From contig JAPYNO010000113.1 in NCBI GenBank assembly GCA_028283025.1, positions 1 to 35,641 on the forward strand: a DNA stretch of 35,641 nt, in the 5' to 3' direction. The notes under the pieces are model-generated. The model made no database searches and was not told the origin of the DNA. It saw only the letters and a program-made list of their open reading frames with translations. Within the stretch, counting starts at the first letter, position 1. Each line of letters starts with the position of its first letter. The position numbers and the translations under genes are program-made. This document shows, piece after piece, positions 14,319 to 22,542 of this stretch. The stretch comes from Pseudomonadales bacterium (lineage in GTDB: Bacteria > Pseudomonadota > Gammaproteobacteria > Pseudomonadales > Azotimanducaceae).

Positions 14319-15260
14319 ATGTTTCGCCTGGCCGCCTGCCTGTCCATTGGCTTCTTATGTGTCGCGCTGACCGCTGGTGCATCCGAACATCATGCGCCGC
14401 TCGTGCGCTGGGGGCAGGAAGACACGCTCGGTGCTGCGAATCTCTTAAGCGCCGAGAAAGTCGTCGCCGCCGCTCGTCTCATCAAACTCGGCAAGACCTA
14501 TGCGCTCGGTGTCGAGACAGGCCCCGACACGCCCGCCTACCCGCCTCGCGACTACAAGCTGGTCGTCACACAGAACGCCGACGGCACCGGCACACCGTTC
14601 GGCATTAACAACGCTACCGCCAACGACGACCTCTTGCTGACCTGGCTCGGCGTCGGCAGTCAGCTCGACGGGCTTGGCCATATGGGCTCTGATCATATCT
14701 ACTACAACAATCTGCACGCTTCGGAATTTGTCAGCCCCACGGGCCTCAGCAAGCTCGGCACGCACGAAATTCCGCCGATCGTGACGCGCGGCGTGCTGCT
14801 CGACATGGCGCGCTACTTCGGCATGCCTCGACTCGAAGCTGGGCAGGTGTTCAACTCAGCAGAGATCAAGGCAGCCGCCGAATCGCAAGGCATTCACATC
14901 GGCACGGGCGATGTCGTGCTGTTTCATACCGGCTGGCAAGCGCTCGCCAAGACCGACCCCGAAGCCTTCATGGCTGGCATGCCGGGCATTGGCGAGGAAG
15001 GCGCCCACTATCTCGCCGGGCTTGATGTGGTCGCCATCGGCGCGGACACCTGGGGGCTCGAAGTCTTCCCGTCGGAAAACCCAGAGCGCGCCTTTCCGGT
15101 GCATGTGGACTTGCTCAAGCACCACGGCGTCTACATTCTTGAGAATATGGCGACCTCACAGCTCGCCGCCGATGAAGGCTGGGAATTTCTGTTCGTCCTC
15201 GGTCAGCCGCGCTTCGTCGGCGCGGTTCAAGTCGTGATCAACCCGATTGCGATTCGCTGA
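14319..15260 (+). CDS. Secreted cyclase-family (kynurenine-formamidase-like) hydrolase
   Basis: The protein has 313 residues with a cleavable signal peptide (about 1-22, ending LTAGA-SE), so it is likely periplasmic. It belongs to the cyclase superfamily (PF04199), whose metal site is GTHxDxxxH. Here it reads GSQLDGLGH (113-121), with Asp117 and His121 kept and the first His replaced by Gln115, as in the large bacterial cyclase subgroup with GTQxDGLGH. Other family marks are GVLLDMARYFG (158-168), GDVVLFHTGW (197-206) and AFPVHVDLLKHHGVYILENM. The substrate is unknown. Start ATG 14319 has GGGAG about 10 bases upstream. It converges with the broken MBL gene and overlaps its end by 23 bp. Confidence 0.85.
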   Translation: MFRLAACLSIGFLCVALTAGASEHHAPLVRWGQEDTLGAANLLSAEKVVAAARLIKLGKTYALGVETGPDTPAYPPRDYKLVVTQNADGTGTPFGINNATANDDLLLTWLGVGSQLDGLGHMGSDHIYYNNLHASEFVSPTGLSKLGTHEIPPIVTRGVLLDMARYFGMPRLEAGQVFNSAEIKAAAESQGIHIGTGDVVLFHTGWQALAKTDPEAFMAGMPGIGEEGAHYLAGLDVVAIGADTWGLEVFPSENPERAFPVHVDLLKHHGVYILENMATSQLAADEGWEFLFVLGQPRFVGAVQVVINPIAIR

Positions 15261-16415
15261 TCTCGGCCTCAGTGGCGGCGATGCGGCTTTTCAGCCAGCC
15301 AGTCTCGCTGTAATTGCTGCCTTCTGCAAAGGCGCGCGTCAGGAGTTGATTGAGGGCTTCGAGCCGCACGCCAAGAAGCCCGCGGTGCGCCGGCGCCGCC
15401 GCCAGCCCGATCTCGACAAAATGCAGCGCCGCCTCAAACAACCCGGATTCAAGATGCCGCTGCGCCGCGGATTCAAAGACAGCCGCGCCGCCGCCGAGTT
15501 CGCTGAGCTCCGCGTAAAGCTCGCGCACCTGCAAAGGATAGAGCTCAGTCGTTGACTCGAAGTGAAACCAAGTGCTGTAGTGCTCCCAGATGCTGCGAAC
15601 ATTCCACGACACCTTGCCGTGACCTTGGCTCAAAGCAAGCTCTGGCGGCAGCTTGATAGTGCGCATGAGCGTCCACAGGGAGTCACCCCGATTCATGCCG
15701 GCGATCGTGGCGTCGTGGATATAGCGCGTCGCATCGCGCATTCTGCGCATATCGTGCGCGATTGCTTGACTGCCTTTGATCTCGTCAAAGTGGCTCGGCA
15801 GCACCATCTCAGGTTCGAGCGCGATCAGTCGGTCGAGTGAGCGCACATAGGCGAGCGGATCGCGGAACTTTTCGCCGCGCAGCGTGAAGAGATTCGGCAC
15901 CATCGGAAAGAGCGGCCCGAAGAAATCGCCGCTGAAGAGTAGCTGTTGCTCTGGCAGCCAGAGGACGAGATTATCATCGCCTTCAGCGCCCGCAGTGCCC
16001 ATGATCTCGAAGGACACGCCGCCAATCTCAAGCGACAAGACTTCGCCTTCGCGGACTTCGATATCGGGCGTGACGCCGCCATAGACTGCGTGCCAAGCCC
16101 GGTATCAAAAAGCACATTTCCGGCCTCTGTGCGGATGAGAAACGTGTTGCCGACGCCGGAGGCGCGAAATACCCCATTCGCCACTTCATCAACTGCTACG
16201 TCAATGTGCTGCAGGCCAGCGACGGTCTTGACTTCGGCGCGCTCGTCAATGTCAGTTTGCGACGCCACATAAGCGCTCGCAAGCGCGCCCGTAAATTCGG
16301 CGCGCCGCTCGTCCACCACACGCCCCAAGTCAGATTGGCCGAGCCAAAACCCAGCAACAACACCAGCGAAGACAGCGACTAAGATAAGTAACAGCCAAAC
16401 GACAATTCTGAGCAT
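15238..16415 (-). pseudogene. Broken alkylsulfatase-like metallo-beta-lactamase-fold gene lacking its zinc motif
   Basis: The 5' part (16415 to about 16083) encodes a membrane anchor (MLRIVVWLLLILVAVFAG) and the start of an MBL fold ending VLFDTGLGTQS. The next recognisable sequence, YGGVTPDIEVREGEVLSLEI, lies in a different frame and continues to 15238 with GAEGDDNLVLWLPEQ, LFSGDFFGPLFPM, EMVLPSHFDEIKG and IWEHYSTWFHFESTTELYP, all typical of alkyl-sulfatase-like MBL proteins. The intervening segment, which should carry HxHxDH and the next zinc ligands, is missing, and the join at about 16083 is out of frame. The product cannot be an active metallohydrolase. Start ATG 16415 is favoured by AGGCGGA just upstream. 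It converges on the cyclase gene. Confidence 0.8.
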
Positions 16416-16508
16416 CATTCCGCCTGTCGAGATCCGCCTGTCAAGAACGATTGCCACTATCTTGCCACACAATACATCGCGAACATCGCGACTTTTGCGC
16501 ATCTGCGC

Positions 16509-16514
16509 TATAAT
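16509..16514 (+). promoter_or_regulatory. Candidate rne promoter (-10 element)
   Basis: A perfect TATAAT lies in the context CTGCGCTATAATGCGCGC, about 424 bp before the RNase E ATG. No good -35 is visible at 16-18 bp spacing (TCGCGA-like). Distance and orientation fit a promoter for the long-leader rne transcript. Confidence 0.5.
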
Positions 16515-16520
16515 GCGCGC

Positions 16521-16937
16521 CAATTCATGGTGGATGGTGGCACTCAATACATGGTCGCCGCTGATTTTGGACACACCTGTTCAGAACCGCCAGTTTGAAC
16601 CATTTGTCAGCTTGGAAACACATTCGCCAAGCGCTCAGGAAAACGATATTCAGAATGTGAGTGGCATCTTCTGTGATGATGCCAAGCTCTCATGTTCCTG
16701 CACCAAGATGCAGAGATACGATGCAAAGAGAAGATAGGAACAGCACGCAGATGTTGCAACTCTTGATGTGCCTGCTATGCTCATTGACGGGTCGAAAAAC
16801 CCATCCACTCCCCCGCTCAGCCCATTGGCAACCATGCCTTGATGGGCGCATCTTTCCTACGCGCCATGCGAATGACCAGCCCAAGCGCAGCAGCATTCAC
16901 ACAACTATGCGTACAACGCAAAAGAGGCTGAATTCAT
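16521..16937 (+). promoter_or_regulatory. Long untranslated leader of rne
   Basis: About 415 bp without a convincing gene separate the candidate promoter from rne. E. coli rne also has a long leader (about 360 nt) through which RNase E represses its own mRNA. Only short hairpins are evident, for example GGGT/ACCC around 16786-16800, and no riboswitch class is recognised. No strong ribosome-binding site precedes ATG 16938 (only GAGG at about 16924). Autoregulation is inferred from the family. Confidence 0.4.
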
Positions 16938-19382
16938 ATGAAACGTATGTTAATCAACGCAACCCAAGCCGAAGAGGTGCGGGTCGCGCTCGTCGATGGT
17001 CAACAGCTCTACGATCTTGACATAGAGTCAAAGCAGCGAGACCGTCTCAAAGACAACATCTACAAAGGGCGCGTCGCCCGCATTGAGCCGAGCCTGCAGG
17101 CCGCTTTCGTCGAAATCGGCGAAGGCCGGCAAGCATTCCTACCGCTGAAAGCCATCGCGCCGCAGTATATGAAGCCGGCCGACCTAGAAGTCGATCAGGA
17201 GAAGCGAAATATCAATTCGATTCTCGAAACGGGTCAGCAAATCATCGTCCAAGTTGAGAAGGAGGCGCGCGACAGCAAAGGGGCTGCTGTCACAAGCTAT
17301 GTGTCAGTGGCAGGCCGCTATGTCGTGCTCATGCCGAACAATCCGCGCGGCGGCGGCATTTCACGCCGCATTGAAGGCGAAGAGCGCGATGTCACGCGCG
17401 AGCTTTTAAGTCAGCTTGATTTGCCGAATGGCATGGGCATCATCATTCGCACCGGCGGCGTCGGGCGCAGCGTGGAGGAATTGCAATGGGATCTCGATCA
17501 CTTGCTGAGGCTCTGGAAGTCGATCAGTAGCGCCGCCGAAAGCTGTGATGCACCAGCGCTGCTGTTTCGCGACAGCGACCTGATGAGCCGGGCAATCCGC
17601 GATTACCTGAGCCGTGATATTGGGGAGATCCTCATCGACGATGAAGACGCATTCAATACGGCACGCGACTTTGTCGCGCAATATAGCCCCGGTCTCGTAC
17701 AGAAGGTCAAGCATTATGATCAGAAGGTGCCGCTGTTCACATCCTTTCAGATCGAGAGCCAGATCGAATCCGCCTATCGCCACCGCGTATCGCTGCCCTC
17801 GGGCGGCAGCGTCATCATTGAACGCACCGAAGCACTCGTCGCAATCGATGTCAACTCGGGAAGATCAACCTCAGGCGCAGATATTGAAGAAACAGCGCTC
17901 AACACAAATCTTGAAGCGGTAGTCGAAATCGCTCGCCAATTGCGACTGCGAGATATCGGCGGATTGGTGGTGCTTGATCTGATTGATATGGGCCCCATGC
18001 GCAACCGCAGGCAGGTCGAGCAAGCCATGGAAGAAGCCCTCGAACAGGATCGTGCGCGAACGCAAGTGCAGCGCATTTCGCGCTTTGGCCTGCTTGAAAT
18101 GACGCGAGAGCGCCTCGGCGCGTCTTTGGAAGAAACGAGCACGCAACTCTGCCCGCGCTGCTCTGGCCAAGGCCGTATCCGTGATGTGCCATCGACTGCG
18201 CTTTCGATCCTGCGCCTTTCTGAAGAAGAAGCATTGAAGCGCGAAAGCAGCGTCGTGCGCGCAAGAGTGCCAATTGAGGTGGCGTCCTTCCTGTTGAACG
18301 AAAAGCGCAGCGATCTTGCTGAAATCGAACAGCGCACGAGCACCCATCTCGTGATCGTGCCAACTTCGCACTTCGATACCCCGCACTTTGAAATTGAGCG
18401 TATTCGCGAATCAGACACGCTTAAGGAGAGCGATATCCTGAGCTATCAGTTGATGGAGCCACCACCCCCACCGCCAACGCCCGGCAGCGCCACCCGGCGC
18501 GAACGACGCCCTGCCGAACCAGCCGTTGTGGCAGTGCAGAGGTCTCCAAGCCCGCCACCAGCAAAGCCAGCGAAAGAGGAAAAACGCCCCACGCCAGGTA
18601 TTTTTTCTACCATTCGTGAGAGCTTGAGTTCCATGTTTGCCAGCCCAGAGGATGAGAAGCCAGCACCACCTGAGCCAAAGGTGAAGCAGAAGCGCTCATC
18701 AGGCAAGCAGCAACGCAGCGGTCAGACAGCGCGCAAGGCAAGCGCTGATGGCGGCAAATCGCAGGCGAAATCCCGCAATCAGCGGCAGCGGAGCAAAACC
18801 AAGCCTGAAGCAAGAAGCGAAACCCGTGAGAAAGCTGCTCACGCGAAAAAGCCTCGGCAGGCAAAGGCGAAACCAAAATCCGCAACAGTGGATGAGAAGC
18901 CCCAGAAAACTGAAGCGAAAGCTGAAAAGAATGAGACGACCGCAATAGCCGAAGAACGTTTCACGCCACCGGCCGAAGGCGAAACAAAACGTAAGCTTAA
19001 GCGCGCGAAGTCTGCGCCGCAAGAGAAGAAGGCCGAGTCAAAAGCCAAGCAGCCGCAGCCTACTCGCGATAAGGTTTCAGCTTCTTCGATGGAGTCCGTC
19101 GCATCGATGGAGTCCGTGAAGACTGCTGAGAATGCCACAGGCCCGGCGAATGAAGCAAAGCCGACACGAGCGAGGCCACAGAAACGTCCTGACGTGAAAA
19201 TCTCAGAGATTCCTGCCGCTTTCGAGGTGGAAACCACGGATATCGCTGCCCCCGATACGCCTGCGCCCGAATCCGCGCCTGCCCGCAAAAGCCCGGCTCG
19301 TGCGCCCGTGCGCCCAGCAAACGACCCGAGGGCATCGGCGAAGCGCAGCGAAGCGCTTGAATTTGACATTGAGGAAGCTTAA
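16938..19382 (+). CDS. rne: Ribonuclease E
   Basis: An endoribonuclease that starts mRNA decay and matures rRNA/tRNA, and scaffolds the degradosome at the inner membrane. The 814 residues include an S1 domain (about 35-125), the 5'-sensor/RNase H-like region, and the DNase I-like catalytic domain with magnesium ligands Asp304 (VAIDVNSG) and Asp347 (VVLDLIDM), one off E. coli Asp303/Asp346. The zinc link is CPRCSGQG with Cys405/Cys408. From about residue 475 the chain is low-complexity: a Pro run (PPPPPP), then long Lys/Ala/Glu-rich stretches with Arg patches. This fits the disordered scaffold half, but it is shorter than in E. coli (1061 residues). I cannot identify PNPase- or enolase-binding motifs. 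The catalytic half separates it from RNase G. Confidence 0.95.
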   Translation: MKRMLINATQAEEVRVALVDGQQLYDLDIESKQRDRLKDNIYKGRVARIEPSLQAAFVEIGEGRQAFLPLKAIAPQYMKPADLEVDQEKRNINSILETGQQIIVQVEKEARDSKGAAVTSYVSVAGRYVVLMPNNPRGGGISRRIEGEERDVTRELLSQLDLPNGMGIIIRTGGVGRSVEELQWDLDHLLRLWKSISSAAESCDAPALLFRDSDLMSRAIRDYLSRDIGEILIDDEDAFNTARDFVAQYSPGLVQKVKHYDQKVPLFTSFQIESQIESAYRHRVSLPSGGSVIIERTEALVAIDVNSGRSTSGADIEETALNTNLEAVVEIARQLRLRDIGGLVVLDLIDMGPMRNRRQVEQAMEEALEQDRARTQVQRISRFGLLEMTRERLGASLEETSTQLCPRCSGQGRIRDVPSTALSILRLSEEEALKRESSVVRARVPIEVASFLLNEKRSDLAEIEQRTSTHLVIVPTSHFDTPHFEIERIRESDTLKESDILSYQLMEPPPPPPTPGSATRRERRPAEPAVVAVQRSPSPPPAKPAKEEKRPTPGIFSTIRESLSSMFASPEDEKPAPPEPKVKQKRSSGKQQRSGQTARKASADGGKSQAKSRNQRQRSKTKPEARSETREKAAHAKKPRQAKAKPKSATVDEKPQKTEAKAEKNETTAIAEERFTPPAEGETKRKLKRAKSAPQEKKAESKAKQPQPTRDKVSASSMESVASMESVKTAENATGPANEAKPTRARPQKRPDVKISEIPAAFEVETTDIAAPDTPAPESAPARKSPARAPVRPANDPRASAKRSEALEFDIEEA

Positions 19383-19473
19383 TCAAGGCGCGGATCAGGC
19401 AATTTTCTGCGGCGCACTCGTGACCCCGACCACCCCAGATGCCCTTGATGTCAAGCGGAGTGCGTTGCGCGCA

Positions 19474-19490
19474 TCAAGCGCTTGAGTTTT
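19474..19490 (+). terminator. Weak terminator-like palindrome after rne
   Basis: TCAAGCGCTTGA is a perfect 12-bp palindrome followed by GTTTTA. The stem can only pair with a tiny loop, so it would be a poor intrinsic terminator. It lies between rne and the following SDR gene. Confidence 0.25.
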
Positions 19491-19552
19491 ATCGCTCACT
19501 GACACACTATGATTCTTTTCCCTCTACCTTTCTTTCATAAGGATTCAGCATA

Positions 19553-20323
19553 ATGCAGATCACTGACAAAGTCGCGTTGATTACCGGCGGCGCTTCGGGG
19601 CTTGGCAAAGCCACTGCTCGAACCATTCTCGATGCCGGTGGCCGCGTCGCCTTGGTTGATCTCAATGGCGACCTCGCCAATCAAGCCGCCAAGGAATTTG
19701 GCGATTCCGCAATTGCGTTTGCCGCCGATGTGCGCGACGAAGCCGCCGTGCAAGCCGCTGTCGATGGCACCGTCCAAGCTTTTGGCGGCGTGCATATCAA
19801 CGTCAATTGCGCAGGATTAGGCACAGCGTCCCGCACAGTGGGCCGTGACGGCCCTATGCCGCTGGAAAATTTCGAGTTTGTCGTCGGCATCAATTTGATC
19901 GGCACCTTCAATAGCTTGCGGCTGTGCGCCGCGGCCATGGCCAATAACGATCCGATCGGCGAAGATGAAGAACGTGGTGTCATCATCAATACCGCGTCGG
20001 TGGCTGCATTCGACGGCCAAATTGGACAGGCCGCATACAGTGCGAGCAAAGGCGGCGTTGTCGGCATGACCTTGCCAATTGCGCGAGACCTTGGCCGCAT
20101 CGGTGTGCGCGTGTGCACCATTGCACCCGGCATCTTTGAAACGCCGCTGATGCTCGGCGCGCCCGACCGCGTGAAACAGCCACTCATTGAAGCAGTTCAA
20201 TTCCCGCACAGGCTCGGCGAACCGCCAGAATTTGGCCTCATGTGCCGGCAGATCATCGAGAATCCGTATTTGAATGGCGAAACCATCCGCTTGGACGGCG
20301 CCATTCGCATGGCACCCAAATAG
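19553..20323 (+). CDS. SDR-family 3-hydroxyacyl-CoA dehydrogenase (HSD10-like)
   Basis: The protein has 256 residues of the classical short-chain dehydrogenase fold. The cofactor loop is TGGASGLG (11-18), and Asp36 at the end of strand 2 indicates NAD. NCAG stands in place of NNAG. The triad is Ser149, Tyr162 and Lys166 (TASVAAFDGQ and YSASKGG). The insertion around GRDGPMPLENFEFVVGINLIGTFN and the segment CTIAPGIFETPLMLG are characteristic of type-2 3-hydroxyacyl-CoA dehydrogenase/17beta-HSD10, which oxidises short- and branched-chain hydroxyacyl-CoA. AAGGA precedes ATG 19553 at a usable distance. It stands alone between rne and the convergent kdsB, 8 bp from the latter's end. Confidence 0.88.
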   Translation: MQITDKVALITGGASGLGKATARTILDAGGRVALVDLNGDLANQAAKEFGDSAIAFAADVRDEAAVQAAVDGTVQAFGGVHINVNCAGLGTASRTVGRDGPMPLENFEFVVGINLIGTFNSLRLCAAAMANNDPIGEDEERGVIINTASVAAFDGQIGQAAYSASKGGVVGMTLPIARDLGRIGVRVCTIAPGIFETPLMLGAPDRVKQPLIEAVQFPHRLGEPPEFGLMCRQIIENPYLNGETIRLDGAIRMAPK

Positions 20324-20331
20324 ACTCAAGC

Positions 20332-21066
20332 CTAGTCAAACGCGCGCCGGGCCGCCTCTAGCTCCTGCGGCGTGTCAACCCCCGCTGGCACGTCAACTGG
20401 CGGCTCGAAGACATGCAGGCTGCGGCCGTTTTCAAGCAGCCGCAGCTGCTCAAGCGCCTCGACTTCTTCCAAGTCGCTTGGCGGCAGCGATACATAGTCT
20501 TGCAGTGCTTCGACGCGGTAGCCATATATGCCAATGTGCCTGAAATAACCGAAGTCCGAAGGCAAGGGATTGCGCGCATAGGGCAAGGGCGAGCGCGAAA
20601 AATACAGCGCTTGCCCTGCGCGGCTCGCAACTACCTTGACAATGTTCGGGTTGTGAAGCTCGGAATCATCATCAATGCGCTGCATCAAGGTGGCGCGTTC
20701 AAGCACGCGCTCATCCATCTTGCGAGCAAGCATGGCGATGACCTCGCCTGGCATGAGCGGCTCATCGCCTTGAACGTTGATGACGATCTCTTGCGCCGCA
20801 AGGCCAAGACGGGTTGCGGCTTCAAGCACTCGGTCGCTTCCGGACTTGTGCTCAGAAGACGTGAGCATGGCCTCGATATCATGTTCGCAGCAGGCATCGA
20901 GAATGCGCGCATCGTCACAGGCCACGAGCACGCGAGCTGCATGAGCACGCTTGGCGGCTTGGGCGACACGGCACACCATAGGCACACCCGCAATGTCGGC
21001 GAGCGCTTTTGCTGGCAAGCGCGTTGAGCCGTAACGCGCAGGAATGATGACTGTGAAGCGAGCCAT
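20332..21066 (-). CDS. kdsB: 3-deoxy-manno-octulosonate (KDO) cytidylyltransferase
   Basis: This enzyme makes CMP-KDO from CTP and KDO for the inner core of lipopolysaccharide. The 244 residues carry the nucleotide-binding PARYGSTRLPAKAL (9-22), SGSDRVLEA, the magnesium aspartate in VINVQGDEPL (Asp101), FSRSPLPYARN, FRHIGIYGYR, LEEVEALEQLRLLENG and the C-terminal VPAGVDTPQEL. All are standard for KdsB. ATG 21066 directly abuts the stop of exbD, so it is the last gene of an exbB-exbD-kdsB transcript. The msbA and lpxK genes that often stand between exbD and kdsB are absent here. Confidence 0.96.
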   Translation of the reverse strand: MARFTVIIPARYGSTRLPAKALADIAGVPMVCRVAQAAKRAHAARVLVACDDARILDACCEHDIEAMLTSSEHKSGSDRVLEAATRLGLAAQEIVINVQGDEPLMPGEVIAMLARKMDERVLERATLMQRIDDDSELHNPNIVKVVASRAGQALYFSRSPLPYARNPLPSDFGYFRHIGIYGYRVEALQDYVSLPPSDLEEVEALEQLRLLENGRSLHVFEPPVDVPAGVDTPQELEAARRAFD

Positions 21067-21483
21067 CTACGTATTGCTTAGCTGCGCAGGCAACTCGGCC
21101 GCGATACGAACCGAATCGAGCCCGGCCGTTTTGGCCGCATCAAGAACGCGCACCACAGCCCCATGGCTAGCGGACTTATCGGCTTCTAACACGACAGTGA
21201 CAGCTTCTTCAGTTTCAGAGAGTCGCGTTGCGAGGTACGCAAAGGTCACGGCCTCTCCCGATACGAAGTATCGGTCATCAGCGTCCACCACAATGCGGAT
21301 TTCAGCGCTGCCGGATTCGACCTCGCTCGCCGTGCCCGCACTTGGCAGTTCAAGCTCGAAAGCAAGCTCCGGGACGAAGCGAGCACTGACCATGAAGAAA
21401 ATGAGCAGCAGCAGTACGACATCGACCAAGGCGGTCAATTCGATGCGCACGGGGAAGCGGCGATGCCTGGCGCGCACATTCAT
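21067..21483 (-). CDS. exbD: ExbD/TolR-family biopolymer transport protein
   Basis: The protein has 138 residues: a short cytoplasmic N-terminus, one transmembrane helix (about 16-34, ELTALVDVVLLLLIFFMV) with the essential proton-path aspartate Asp21, and a periplasmic domain. Together with ExbB it forms a proton-driven stator that energises TonB-type or Tol-type partners at the outer membrane. Start ATG 21483 overlaps the exbB stop (ATGA). Placement beside kdsB is the common gammaproteobacterial arrangement for this exbD type. ExbD and TolR cannot be fully separated by sequence, but no tolA/tolB is nearby. Confidence 0.92.
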   Translation of the reverse strand: MNVRARHRRFPVRIELTALVDVVLLLLIFFMVSARFVPELAFELELPSAGTASEVESGSAEIRIVVDADDRYFVSGEAVTFAYLATRLSETEEAVTVVLEADKSASHGAVVRVLDAAKTAGLDSVRIAAELPAQLSNT

Positions 21484-22076
21484 GCGCTCGCCGCCTGTCG
21501 CTGCCTCACCAACGCCCGAGCCGCTGATTCGATGTCCACCGACAGGCGCAGCACGCGGCGATCAAAGTGTCCGACACACAGCAGGCTTGGGATGGCGACC
21601 GAGAGACCTGCCGCAGTGGTGATGAGCGCTTCCGATATGCCGCCGGCAAGCGGCGTGAGGTCAGCGCCTTGGCTTTGCATCAGCTGCGCAAAGACATCGA
21701 TCATGCCAAGGACGGTGCCGAGCAGTCCGAGCAGCGGCGCGACCGCTGCAATGGACGCCAGCCAGTTCAATGAGCGCTCAAGGCGAAGCGTCGCCGCATC
21801 GAGCGCCTCACCCATACACTCGCGCATGGCGGCTTCGCCTTGCGCAGTAGCTTCGAGCACTTGGGCGAGCACACGCGCCAATTCACTGCTGCCAAGTTCG
21901 GCCTGCGCATCGCCTGCGAGCGCGTTCTGCGCGGCCAGCGCAACGCCGTTCGGCAACACCTGCGAATGCGACAAGCTATAAGCGCGTTCGATGATAATGC
22001 CAAGAGCCGCCACCGAGCAGAGGCCGATAGGCCACATCAAGACGCCCCCTGAGGTCAATGTTTCGAGCACGTTCAC
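21480..22076 (-). CDS. exbB: ExbB/TolQ/MotA-family proton channel protein
   Basis: The protein has 198 residues with three hydrophobic helices: about 10-30 (GGVLMWPIGLCSVAALGIII), about 105-128 (IAAVAPLLGLLGTVLGMIDVF) and about 146-172 (GISEALITTAAGLSVAIPSLL). The APLLGLLGTVLGMI and ALITTAAGLSVAIP motifs define the family. It partners ExbD in the inner membrane. GTG 22076 is the first start and GTG 22070 two codons on is equally good: the upstream GGCGGG lies very close to the former and about 8 bases from the latter. It is translationally coupled to exbD by a 4-bp overlap. Confidence 0.92.
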   Translation of the reverse strand: MNVLETLTSGGVLMWPIGLCSVAALGIIIERAYSLSHSQVLPNGVALAAQNALAGDAQAELGSSELARVLAQVLEATAQGEAAMRECMGEALDAATLRLERSLNWLASIAAVAPLLGLLGTVLGMIDVFAQLMQSQGADLTPLAGGISEALITTAAGLSVAIPSLLCVGHFDRRVLRLSVDIESAARALVRQRQAASA

Positions 22077-22096
22077 ATCCCGCCTGTGTAGCGTAG

Positions 22097-22125
22097 AGTA
22101 TAGGGAACTGGCTTTGAATTGTATG
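22097..22125 (-). promoter_or_regulatory. Candidate promoter of exbB-exbD-kdsB
   Basis: On the minus strand CATACA and TATACT are separated by 17 bp and end about 20 bp before the GTG start. The -10 matches consensus in five of six positions and the -35 in three. No other candidate is as good in this gap. Confidence 0.4.
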
Positions 22126-22243
22126 CATCGAATACTTCCCTCTGAACTTCAGTCGGCTCATAGCGATGCCTCCTGCGTGTAGGCAATTTGATCAGCACCG
22201 TAGCGCGTGCGATACTTCCGGCAACCGCATCCAAAACTGCCTT

Positions 22244-22479
22244 ATGAACACTATCTCCATCCTTGTCGGCACTCAGTCAGACGGATGCACGTTTGAACTT
22301 GAGCCGCACAGCCGCGAGGTCGTTGACCCTAGAGGCACTCCTCCCGACACGCCCCTCCCCGCGAGATTGCCACCAAAGTCCAGCTTCTCGACGGCGATGC
22401 GATTACCCTTCGCCTAGCCTTCAACGACTCCACCGTTGTGTGCGGGGAACGCGACCTTTCCCGCTACCGGAACAGCTAG
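22244..22479 (+). pseudogene. Small unidentified gene with an apparent frameshift
   Basis: ATG 22244 opens MNTISILVGTQSDGCTFELEP and so on, which reads as protein for about 35 codons and then becomes Pro/Arg-rich. From about 22362 the neighbouring frame reads EIATKVQLLDGDAITLRLAF, then NDSTVVCGERDLSRYRNS with stop TAG 22477-22479, again protein-like. A one-base change in the C-rich run around 22345-22362 would restore a protein of about 78 residues. I do not recognise the family. The rest of the interval between exbB and the radical SAM gene holds only the exbB promoter. Confidence 0.35.
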
Positions 22480-22542
22480 CCTACACCCGATCTTTAATCC
22501 AGAACCTTGATAAACGAACCGGGATGCTTGGACAACGCACGC

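Noticed and set aside
15825-16574. Reading the 5' MBL piece as a separate 249-residue protein
   Set aside because: Only the first two thirds resemble the family. After about 16083 the frame is an out-of-register copy of the downstream piece, and the start with a ribosome-binding site is ATG 16415.
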